Assembly: GCF_003067705.1 (NCBI RefSeq)
Contig: NZ_QANL01000001.1
Span: forward strand, 744,001-808,000
Direction: 5' to 3'
Length of the DNA stretch: 64,000 bases
Source: Planctomonas deserti
Lineage (GTDB): Bacteria; Actinomycetota; Actinomycetes; Actinomycetales; Microbacteriaceae
Under the pieces are notes generated by a model. It was not told the DNA's origin, ran no database searches, and saw only the letters and a list, made by a program, of their open reading frames with translations. Below, in pieces: positions 25,554 through 32,981 of the stretch (position 1 is its first letter; every line of letters begins with the position of its first letter). Made by a program: the position numbers and the translations under genes.

Positions 25554-26329
25554 CCCGGCAGGGTGCCGAGGCCGTCGACCTTCGGCACCGCCGCAAGCAG
25601 TCGCTGGGTGTACGGATGCTGGGGCGCGTCCCAGACGCCCGCCGCGGATCCCGTCTCCACGATCTCCCCGGCCCGCATCACGGCGACGTCGTCGGCGATG
25701 ACCCGCACGATCGAGAGGTCATGGCTGATGAAGAGCAGGCCGGCCCCGGTGCGCACGGCCAGGTCGCGCATGAGCTCCGCCACCCGGGCCTGCAGGGAGG
25801 CGTCGAGCGAGGCGATCGGCTCGTCGCCGATGAGCAGGTCCGGCCCCGAGGCGATGGCCCGCGCGATGGCGATGCGCTGCCGCTGGCCGCCGGAGAACTC
25901 GTGCGGGTACCGCGTCGCCGCCGACCGCTCCAGCTCGACCTCGCCGAGCAGGCCGGCGACGGTCCAGGCGGAGCGGTCGGGGTTGATCCGCAGCCCGTCG
26001 GTGATCTGGCTGCCCACCGTGCGGCGGGGGTTCAGCGACGCGTACGGGTTCTGGAACACCATCTGGATGCGGAGGTCCTCGGCGTCGCGGCGGCGCAGCC
26101 CGAGCGGGCGCACCGGGCGGCCGTTGTGCAGCACACGGCCGTCGTCGAGGGGCACGAGGCCGCAAACGGCGCGGGCGATGGTGGACTTCCCGCAGCCGGA
26201 CTCGCCCACGAGGCCGAGCACGGCGCCGCCCTCGAGCGTCAGGTCGACGCCGCGGACCGCCTCGATGCGTCCCCGGCCGGGCTGCCGGTACGAGATGCGG
26301 GCCCCCTCGATGCGCAGCAGTTCGGTCAC
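25550..26329 (-). CDS. Peptide-type ABC transporter ATP-binding protein (DppF/OppF)
   Basis: 259 residues. Walker A GESGCGKST, Q-loop MVFQNPYASLNPRRTVG, signature FSGGQRQRIAIARAIA, Walker B LLIGDEPIASLDAS, and the C-terminal HPYTQRLLAAVPKV typical of the oligopeptide family. The GTG start at 26327-26329 overlaps the stop of the paired ATPase gene. It is the last gene of the five-gene operon and ends four bases from the convergent hemD. Confidence 0.92.
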   Translation of the reverse strand: MTELLRIEGARISYRQPGRGRIEAVRGVDLTLEGGAVLGLVGESGCGKSTIARAVCGLVPLDDGRVLHNGRPVRPLGLRRRDAEDLRIQMVFQNPYASLNPRRTVGSQITDGLRINPDRSAWTVAGLLGEVELERSAATRYPHEFSGGQRQRIAIARAIASGPDLLIGDEPIASLDASLQARVAELMRDLAVRTGAGLLFISHDLSIVRVIADDVAVMRAGEIVETGSAAGVWDAPQHPYTQRLLAAVPKVDGLGTLPG

Positions 26330-27189
26330 GAGGGGTCCTTCCCGTCCGCGGGCCGGTGATGCTCGGGCAGCGCCGCAATGAGGGACCGCGTGTACTCGTG
26401 CTCGGGGGCGGTGATCACCTGGTGGCGCGTGCCCCGTTCGACGATGCGCCCGCCGCGCATGACGGCGATCGTGTCGGCGAGCGCCGACATCACGCCGAGG
26501 TCGTGGGTGACGAGCAGCACGCCGAGGCCGAGGTCGTCGCAGAGCCCGCGCAGCAGCCGGAGCACGCCGGCCTGCACCGTGACGTCGAGCGCGGTGGTGG
26601 GCTCGTCGGCGATGAGCACGGTCGGCCGGCACATGAGCGCGCTCGCGATGGCGATGCGCTGCAGCTGCCCGCCGGAGAACTGGTGCGGGTACTTCCGCAG
26701 CGCGGTGGCCGGGTCCGGCACCTGCACGAGGTCGAGGAGTTCGAGGGCGCGGTCGCGCGCATCCGCCTTCGACGCCCCGGTGTGCGCGCGGTAGTGGTCC
26801 GTGAGCTGGCGCTGGATGGAGAGCATGGGATGCAGGCTCGAGGTCGGGTCCTGGGAGATCATCGCGATGCGGTTGCCGCGCACGGCGTTCAGCCGCCGGG
26901 GCGACAGCTCGAGCAGCTCGGTCTCCCCGAAGCGGATGGACCCCGCGACGGATGCGCCCGCGGGCAGCAGGCCCATGACGGCCATGCCGGTCATGGTCTT
27001 GCCGGAGCCGGACTCGCCCGCGAGGCCGGTGACCTGCCCGGGCGACACGTCGAGGTCGATGCCGTTCAGCACCGTGCGCCGCGCGGAGCGGGGGCCGAGC
27101 TCGACGCGGAGGTCGCGGATGCGGACCGCGCCGTCGCCGGTCGGCCCGCTTCCGCTCCCGGCGAGGCCCCGTCGCGTGCTGTCGCTCAC
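26326..27189 (-). CDS. Peptide-type ABC transporter ATP-binding protein (DppD/OppD)
   Basis: 287 residues. Walker A GESGSGKTMTG, ISQDPTSSLHPMLSI, signature FSGGQLQRIAIASALM, Walker B VLIADEPTTALDVT, and C-terminal EHEYTRSLIAALPEH. The GTG start at 27187-27189 overlaps the upstream permease stop. It forms a heterodimer with the downstream ATPase to drive import. Confidence 0.92.
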   Translation of the reverse strand: MSDSTRRGLAGSGSGPTGDGAVRIRDLRVELGPRSARRTVLNGIDLDVSPGQVTGLAGESGSGKTMTGMAVMGLLPAGASVAGSIRFGETELLELSPRRLNAVRGNRIAMISQDPTSSLHPMLSIQRQLTDHYRAHTGASKADARDRALELLDLVQVPDPATALRKYPHQFSGGQLQRIAIASALMCRPTVLIADEPTTALDVTVQAGVLRLLRGLCDDLGLGVLLVTHDLGVMSALADTIAVMRGGRIVERGTRHQVITAPEHEYTRSLIAALPEHHRPADGKDPS

Positions 27190-28061
27190 AGGGTCCCGCC
27201 CTTCACCGCGTCGGCCGTGCGGGGGTCGAGGGTGTCGCGCAGCACGTCGCCCAGCACGTTGAAGGCGAGCACGACGGTCATGATGCTGAGGCCGGGGGCC
27301 GCGGCGATCCACCAGGAGGCGAACTGCTGCACGCCGTCGCCCACCATGGCGCCCCACTCGGGCGTGGGCGGCACGGCGCCGAGGCCGAGGAACGACAGCC
27401 CGGACAGCAGGAGGATCGCGGTGCCGACGTCGAGCGTCGCGAGCACCACGACGGGCGCGGCGATGTTGGGGAGCACGTCCTTCGTCAGCGACGTGAACGG
27501 GCCGTTGCCGAGCAGGCGCCCGGCCACGACGTACTCGGTCTGGCGGGCGCTCAGCACGAGCGAACGGGTCACCCGGGCGTACGGCGGCCAGGACACGACG
27601 AGGATCGCGATGACCGCGTTGCCGAGGCTCGGGCCGAGGGACGCGGCGATCACCATGGCGAGGATGATCGTGGGGAACGCGAACACCAGGTCGGCGACGC
27701 GCATGATGACCTCGTCCAGCACGCGGCCGAAGTAGCCGGCGACGGCGCCGAGCACCGAGCCGATCAGCATCGAGGCGACGACGAGCATCAGGGCGATCGG
27801 GACGGAGACCCGGGCGCCGTGCAGTACACGGGACAGCACGTCGCGGCCCACCTGGTCCGTGCCGAACCAGTGCTCGGCGCTCGGCGGCTGCAGGCGGTCG
27901 AAGGCCTGGGACAGCGGACCGGCGGGGCTGAGCACCGGCGCGAGCACGATGACGACCAGCCAGAACGCGATGACGGCGATGGCCGCGATCGCGAGGGGCG
28001 TGCGCAGCGCGCGGGGCGTCGTGAAGCGCCGGCGGCGGAGCACCGGCATCGCGGCGGTCAC
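27186..28061 (-). CDS. Peptide-type ABC transporter permease (DppC/OppC)
   Basis: 291 residues, with a basic N-terminus, six transmembrane helices, FGTDQVGRDVLSRVLHGARVS (DppC signature) and the FLGLGAVPPTPEWGAMVGDG region. It overlaps the DppB gene by four bases (ATGA at 28058-28061). It is the inner-membrane channel partner of DppB. Confidence 0.92.
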   Translation of the reverse strand: MTAAMPVLRRRRFTTPRALRTPLAIAAIAVIAFWLVVIVLAPVLSPAGPLSQAFDRLQPPSAEHWFGTDQVGRDVLSRVLHGARVSVPIALMLVVASMLIGSVLGAVAGYFGRVLDEVIMRVADLVFAFPTIILAMVIAASLGPSLGNAVIAILVVSWPPYARVTRSLVLSARQTEYVVAGRLLGNGPFTSLTKDVLPNIAAPVVVLATLDVGTAILLLSGLSFLGLGAVPPTPEWGAMVGDGVQQFASWWIAAAPGLSIMTVVLAFNVLGDVLRDTLDPRTADAVKGGTL

Positions 28062-29131
28062 GCGACCCTCACCCGCGGATCGATGACGCCGTAGAGCACG
28101 TCGACGAGGAGGTTCAGCAGGATGTAGACGACGCCGACGACCAGGCCCACGCCCATGATGGCCGGCAGGTCCAGGCGGGTCGCCGCGTTGTAGGAGTACT
28201 GGCCGATGCCGTTCCAGGAGAACACGTTCTCCACGAGCACGGTCCCCGAGAGCAGCGAGCCGAACGCGATGCCCATGACGGTGATGATCGGCACGAGCGA
28301 ACCGCGGAGCACGTAGCCGAGCAGCACCGCCCGGCCTGGCAGGCCCTTGGCCCGCGCGGTGCGCACGTAGTCCTGGTCGAGGACCTCGAGCACGGCCGAG
28401 CGGGCGAAGCGGGTGAGCAGCCCGATCGTGTACAGGGCGAGCACCGACGCGGGCAGCACGAGGTGCGCCAGGGCGTCCGAGAACGCGACCATGTCGCCCG
28501 CGATCAGCGAGTCGACCGTGTAGAGGCCGGTCACCGTGGGCGGCGGGGTGAGGATGGCGGACAGCCGCCCGGAGCCGGGGAAGAGGCGCAGCTGGAAGAA
28601 GAACACGTAGTAGACGATCAGCGCGAGCCAGAACGACGGGATCGAGATGCCGATCGTCGATACCAGCCGGATGATCTGGTCGACAGCGCTGCGCCGCTTG
28701 AGCGCGGCGATCATGCCGAGGCCGACCCCGAGGATCGCGGACACGACGATGGCGCCGAGGGCCAGCTCGATGGTGGCGGGCACGGCCCGGCCGAGCTCGG
28801 CGGAGACCGCCTGCCGGGTCTGCTGCGAGGTGCCGAGGTCGCCCTGCACCAGGTTGCCGAGGAAGGTGACGTACTGCACGGGGAGCGGCTGGTCGAGGCC
28901 GGCACGCTCCCGGAACGCCTCGACGATCTCCGGGTTGGCCGCGGCCTGCTCTCCGAGCGACGCCTGCACGGGGTCAGCCGGCACGAGGTTGGTCAGCACG
29001 AAGGTGACGAGGGTCACCCCGACGAGCAGCAGCACGGTGACGGCCAGCCGGGCGGCGAGGTACCGCGCGAGGGGATGGACTCCCCGCCGCGCGGTACTCG
29101 CTATGGGCTGGACGCCGCTACTTCGTGGCAC
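28058..29131 (-). CDS. Peptide-type ABC transporter permease (DppB/OppB)
   Basis: 357 residues. An N-terminal helix is followed by FVLTNLVPADPVQASLG and LGTSQQTRQAV. Further in are RFARSAVLEVLDQDYVRTARAKGL (EAA-like loop) and VENVFSWNGIGQYSYNAA, all typical of DppB. The gene overlaps the end of the binding-protein gene by 14 bp, so a later start (for example at the ATG-poor N-terminus) is possible. Confidence 0.9.
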   Translation of the reverse strand: MPRSSGVQPIASTARRGVHPLARYLAARLAVTVLLLVGVTLVTFVLTNLVPADPVQASLGEQAAANPEIVEAFRERAGLDQPLPVQYVTFLGNLVQGDLGTSQQTRQAVSAELGRAVPATIELALGAIVVSAILGVGLGMIAALKRRSAVDQIIRLVSTIGISIPSFWLALIVYYVFFFQLRLFPGSGRLSAILTPPPTVTGLYTVDSLIAGDMVAFSDALAHLVLPASVLALYTIGLLTRFARSAVLEVLDQDYVRTARAKGLPGRAVLLGYVLRGSLVPIITVMGIAFGSLLSGTVLVENVFSWNGIGQYSYNAATRLDLPAIMGVGLVVGVVYILLNLLVDVLYGVIDPRVRVA

Positions 29132-30707
29132 CGAGGTCGATCGTCCACACCGGGTTCAGCGCGACCGACGTGACCGACTTGGCCGTCGCCACGTTCTGGG
29201 CCGGCTGCAGCAGCGGGATGAACGGACCGGACTCGTTCTGGGCGACCTGCAGCTCCTCGTACGCGGCGGCGCGCTCGTCCCCGGTCGCGGCGCGCGCGGC
29301 GTCGGCGAGGGACTTCACGGCGGGATCCGCGTCCGCCGTCCAGCCGGCACGGAGGCCCACGAGCTCACCGGGGGTGAACGCGAGGTAGTTCGACGGGTCC
29401 GGGAAGTCGGGGCCCCAGTACCACAGGCCGATCTGCTCCGTGCCGTTGCGGTACGCGTCGAGCTCGGTGGCGACCGGGGCCGGGGCGAGCGACACGTTCA
29501 CGCCGATCTCGGCGAGCTGGGCCTGCACGGACTCGGCGACGCTCTGCAGCGACAGGCCCTGCACGGTGATGTCGTTCGGGAAGTTCAGCTGGACCTCTTC
29601 GCCCGCGTAGCCGGACGCGGCGAGCGCCTCCTTGGCGGCCTCGACGTCCTGCTGGTTGCCCTGGTCTGCGGTGAGAGCGCCGTTGAAGAGCGACGGGATG
29701 AAGCCGCCGGGGCGAACGGAGCCCTCGCCGGCCAGGTCGACGATGGAGTCGTAGTCGATGCCGAGCTTGACCGCCCGGAGGAAGTCGGGGTTGCTCGTGA
29801 CCGGGCTGACGCCCTCGCTCTGGTTGAGGAAGAGGAAGATCACGTAGCGCGAGGCGCCGGAGATCAGGGTGACGGCGTCCTCGTCGAGCCCCGCCGCCTG
29901 GTCGGGGTTCAGGTCGAGCGCGATCTGGGACTCGCCCGCCTGCACGTTGAGCTGCTGCGTCTCGCCCGGCACGTTGCGGAGCACGACCCGCTCGTAGGCC
30001 GGCGCGTCTCCGGAGTACTCGGGGTTGGCGGTGAACACGACCTCGGCGTTGGCGTCGTAGGAGTCGAGGATGTACGGGCCTGATCCGGCGGACGTGCCGT
30101 TCAGGAAGTCCTCCGCGGCGTCCGACGCGTCAGCCGATCCGCCGTTCTCCTCCACGACCTCCTGGTTGACGACGCTGAGCGCCGGGTTCGGCAGGATGAA
30201 CGGCAGGGCGGGGTTCGGGGTCTCCGACGTGAGGGTCAGCGTCGTGTCCGAGGTCTTCTCGACGGTCACGCCCTCGAGCAGGAACGACGGGTTGCCCGCG
30301 ATGCCCTGCACGCGCTGGAGGGAGAAGACGGCGTCGTCGACCGTGACCTCGGAGCCGTCCGAGAAGGTGTGGCCGGACTCCATGGTGAGCGTGAGGACAC
30401 GGTCGTCCTCGCTCATCTCGAAGTCGGCGAGGCCGGCGACGGGCTCGGTGACGTCATCGCCCTCGAAGGTGAGGAGGGTCTCGTACAGCGCCTTCGCGAC
30501 GATGGAGCCCGTGGTCTCGTACTCACGGTTGGGGTCTGCGGTGGCGAGGTCGAACGAGGCGTCGACGACGAGCGTGCCGTTCCCGCCGCCGCCCTGCTCG
30601 GCGCCGTTGGGGGTGTTCGGCGCGGTCGCCGCGCAGCCCGCGAGGACGAGCGCCCCCGCCGCGGTCATCGCCGCGACGGCGGCGACCCGGGAAATCGATG
30701 TGTGCAC
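29118..30707 (-). CDS. Extracellular solute-binding lipoprotein, family 5 (peptide type)
   Basis: 529 residues. The signal peptide has lipobox VLAGC (Cys near 25), followed by a Gly/Asn-rich linker. Family-5 features include EPVAGLADFEMSEDDRVLTLTM, SDGSEVTVDDAVFSLQRV, GSGPYIL and LWYWGPDFPDPSNYLAF. It delivers peptides or similar solutes to the permeases encoded downstream. It is first in the operon and divergent from an Lrp-type regulator, which suggests amino-acid-responsive control. Confidence 0.9.
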   Translation of the reverse strand: MHTSISRVAAVAAMTAAGALVLAGCAATAPNTPNGAEQGGGGNGTLVVDASFDLATADPNREYETTGSIVAKALYETLLTFEGDDVTEPVAGLADFEMSEDDRVLTLTMESGHTFSDGSEVTVDDAVFSLQRVQGIAGNPSFLLEGVTVEKTSDTTLTLTSETPNPALPFILPNPALSVVNQEVVEENGGSADASDAAEDFLNGTSAGSGPYILDSYDANAEVVFTANPEYSGDAPAYERVVLRNVPGETQQLNVQAGESQIALDLNPDQAAGLDEDAVTLISGASRYVIFLFLNQSEGVSPVTSNPDFLRAVKLGIDYDSIVDLAGEGSVRPGGFIPSLFNGALTADQGNQQDVEAAKEALAASGYAGEEVQLNFPNDITVQGLSLQSVAESVQAQLAEIGVNVSLAPAPVATELDAYRNGTEQIGLWYWGPDFPDPSNYLAFTPGELVGLRAGWTADADPAVKSLADAARAATGDERAAAYEELQVAQNESGPFIPLLQPAQNVATAKSVTSVALNPVWTIDLGATK

Positions 30708-30719
30708 GGAGGGCTCCTC

Positions 30720-30810
30720 GGGTGGCGGGAAGAACGGTTTCCTAGAAAGTAGCCCTGAAATACGTCATCATCCAAAAGGGAACGCGATGAGTGCACAAAA
30801 TGTCCTCCGC
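30720..30810. promoter_or_regulatory. AT-rich divergent promoter region
   Basis: This stretch is clearly poorer in GC than the window. Triplets 30787-30882 read in the Lrp frame use codons rare here (TTA, AGG, AGT, AAT, CAA, TTT). It therefore looks like promoter and Lrp-binding sequence for the transporter operon and the regulator rather than coding sequence. Confidence 0.5.
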
Positions 30811-30882
30811 TCGCGCTTATCCGAGCCGTTTCTCCCAGGGAGGCGCGCCGGGTCAGGGTCCCGGCTGGACGATTGGAGGAAC

Positions 30883-31467
30883 GTGCACCTCGACGACATA
30901 CACGTGCGGATGCTCGAAGCGCTGCGCGAGGACGGGCGCGCCTCCATAGCGGCCCTCGCCGAACGGCTGAACATCTCCCGATCGAACGCGTACTCCCGCT
31001 ACGAGGCTCTCGTGTCCGCAGGGGTGCTCCGCGGCGTCCACGCCGACGTCGATCCGGCGAGCGCCGGGCTCAGCGTCGCGGCGATGGTCTTCATCACGCT
31101 GCGCCAGTCGGAGTGGGCGGACTTCCGCTCGCGCCTCGGCGGGCTCGAGGAGCTGGAGTACTTCGCCGTCACAACGGGCGAGCACGACGCCATGCTCCTG
31201 GTGCGCGCGCCGGACGTCGCGGCGATCCACGACCTCGTCGCCACCCGGCTGGCCCAGTGGCCCTCCATCAAGGCCACCGAGACCGTGTTCCTCATGGACG
31301 AGGCCCGGTTCGATGTGTCGCTGCGGATGCGGCGCTCCACTGACGCGTCGCTCGACAACTCGGGCGAGCGCTTCGGGATGACCCGGTTCGTCCGCACCAG
31401 CGACGACCGGTCGCGCCGGCAGGGCGGCGGTCCGCTCAGCGGCTCGGCACCTCGCGACACACGCTGA
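30883..31467 (+). CDS. Lrp/AsnC-family transcriptional regulator
   Basis: 194 residues. HTH: LDDIHVRMLEALREDGRASIAALAERLNISRSNAYSRYEALVSAGVL. An AsnC-type ligand domain follows, with YFAVTTGEHDAMLLVRAPDVAAIHDLV. GTG at 30883 is chosen because GGAGGA precedes it and because the upstream in-frame extension from ATG 30787 has codon use unlike the rest of the gene. The tail after about residue 165 is hydrophilic and longer than in most family members. It probably controls the divergent peptide transporter. Confidence 0.82.
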   Translation: MHLDDIHVRMLEALREDGRASIAALAERLNISRSNAYSRYEALVSAGVLRGVHADVDPASAGLSVAAMVFITLRQSEWADFRSRLGGLEELEYFAVTTGEHDAMLLVRAPDVAAIHDLVATRLAQWPSIKATETVFLMDEARFDVSLRMRRSTDASLDNSGERFGMTRFVRTSDDRSRRQGGGPLSGSAPRDTR

Positions 31468-31813
31468 CGGCCGGTGATCCGTCGGGCGCGACGAAGTCCT
31501 CGACGAGTGTGACGATGCCCTCCTCGTCCCGCTCGATGCGCGACCGGGCCGACCCGCGGACCACGTCGCCCGACCGGCCGCGATGGACGAACGAGATGTC
31601 GATCGTGTCGAGCTCGCGCGTGCCGCAGAAGCGGCCGACATCCACCGTGTCGCCGGCGTAGTCGCCCCACAGCACGCCATCGGCCTCGTAGTAGGTGAAG
31701 CGGGTGGGCGAGTCCGGATCGACGCGGCTCGCGGTGGACGAGACCATGTCGAACACCTTCCGATCCAGGTCGATGTCGAGGCGCGCGGTCTCCGGATCGG
31801 GGGAAGTGCTCAT
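31436..31813 (-). CDS. Small hypothetical protein, 125 residues
   Basis: A compact acidic protein with alternating Gly/aromatic strands (RFTYYEADGVLWGDYAGDTVDVGRFCGTRELDTIDISFVH). This pattern resembles a family of small beta-rich proteins often mislabelled N-acetylglutamate synthase; no acetyltransferase motif is visible. It overlaps the 3' end of the convergent Lrp gene by 32 bp. Function unknown. Confidence 0.7.
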   Translation of the reverse strand: MSTSPDPETARLDIDLDRKVFDMVSSTASRVDPDSPTRFTYYEADGVLWGDYAGDTVDVGRFCGTRELDTIDISFVHRGRSGDVVRGSARSRIERDEEGIVTLVEDFVAPDGSPAVSVCREVPSR

Positions 31814-31900
31814 CGCGCCAGTCTGGAACCCGCCCGCTCCCCGGTCAAACCGGCGCACCCCGCACGGTCGCGTGCCCGTTGCGTGAACGCACCCTGCACA

Positions 31901-31970
31901 CGGTCCCTGAGCTTGTCGAAGGGACGTCACGCGGTCTTCAGGACCGCCCCGTCGACCGGCTCCGGCACCG
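31901..31970. repeat. Hairpin-type dispersed repeat spanning the 3' end of the FNT gene
   Basis: The direct arm 31901-31926 (CGGTCCCTGAGC then TTGTCGAAGGGACG) abuts the stop codon of the transporter. The inverted arm at 31951-31970 is a diverged copy inside its last codons. The arrangement matches the units at 19.05-19.35 kb. It could also work as a terminator hairpin. Confidence 0.7.
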
Positions 31971-32772
31971 TCATCGCGGTGCGGACCGGCGCACGACGGT
32001 GGGAGAGGTAGAGCAGGGCGGCGGTCAGCAGCACCCCGCCGACGAGATTGCCCGCGAGCACCGGGAGCTGGTTCCACGCCCACCAGTCGGCGAAGGACAC
32101 GTCCGCGCCGAGCAGCATGCCGGCGGGGATCACGAACATGTTCACGACCGCGTGCTCGAAGCCGAGTGCGAAGAAGGTCGTCACCGGCAGCCACATGGCC
32201 ACGACCTTGCCGCCTGTCGCCGTGGAGGTGAAGGCCAGCACTGCGCCGAGCGTGACCATCCAGTTGCAGAGGATCGCCTTGATGACCACGAGCGCCAGGC
32301 CCGACAGCCCGATCGCCTCATAGCCGGCGGTCTTGGCCTCCGCGACCGCGAGGATCTGACCGATCATCGGGTCCGAGGTGTCCGTGCCCATCCGGGTGAT
32401 CACGGCGACGTACAGCAGGAGGTACCCGGCGCACCCGAGCAGGTGCCCGACGATCACGAGGCCGAAGTTCTTGAGCATCCCCCGCACCGTGGCGCGGCCC
32501 TCGAGCACGGCGAGCGGGATGAGCGCGAAGCTGCCGGTGACCAGCTCGAGGCCGAGCAGCACGATCATGACGAAGCCGACCGGGAACAGGATCGACCCCA
32601 CGATGGGCAAGCCGGTCTGCAGGGTCGCGGTGAACGCGAAGGTGGTGGCGCAGCCGAGGATCGCCCCGGCGAACGCACCGCGGACGAGCATCTGGGTGGT
32701 GCTGAGCCGCGACTTCGCGGCGCCGGCCTCGATGGCGGCGTCGAGCACGGCGCTCGGGGAGACGTAGGACAT
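31927..32772 (-). CDS. Formate/nitrite transporter (FNT) family channel
   Basis: 281 residues with six transmembrane helices. FNT features: GAFAGAILGCATTFAFTA, LVTGSFALIP, GHLLGCAGYLLL, AILCNWMVTLGAVLA and FFALGFEHAVVNMFVIPAG, where the central pore His is present. Such channels pass nitrite or formate; a GlnR-like site upstream and NirBD in the window favour nitrite uptake. The last dozen residues (TVPEPVDG and onwards) are encoded by a dispersed repeat. Confidence 0.9.
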   Translation of the reverse strand: MSYVSPSAVLDAAIEAGAAKSRLSTTQMLVRGAFAGAILGCATTFAFTATLQTGLPIVGSILFPVGFVMIVLLGLELVTGSFALIPLAVLEGRATVRGMLKNFGLVIVGHLLGCAGYLLLYVAVITRMGTDTSDPMIGQILAVAEAKTAGYEAIGLSGLALVVIKAILCNWMVTLGAVLAFTSTATGGKVVAMWLPVTTFFALGFEHAVVNMFVIPAGMLLGADVSFADWWAWNQLPVLAGNLVGGVLLTAALLYLSHRRAPVRTAMTVPEPVDGAVLKTA

Positions 32773-32834
32773 GTGGCTGGCCTTCCGATCGGGGGACGTT
32801 CCCCCCGACGCTAGGCAACCTGCGATCCCGCCCC

Positions 32835-32861
32835 GTTGCGGCGTCGTAACCCTTCCGTAAA
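32835..32861 (-). promoter_or_regulatory. GlnR-like site upstream of the FNT channel
   Basis: Reading leftwards: TTTAC-n6-GTTAC-n6-GCAAC, with 11-bp phasing; the GTTAC-n6-GCAAC pair matches nine of ten GlnR consensus positions. It lies 63-89 bp upstream of the transporter ATG. Confidence 0.55.
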
Positions 32862-32981
32862 CTCGTTCTCACCCGCCGCGGCGGGCGATGTGAGGCGGTG
32901 GGAGGGACGGGCGGGGCGAGCGGCGGCGAGTGGGCTCGCGGGCCACTCGTCGCAGGAGCTCGCCGGTGGCATTCTGTCGTC

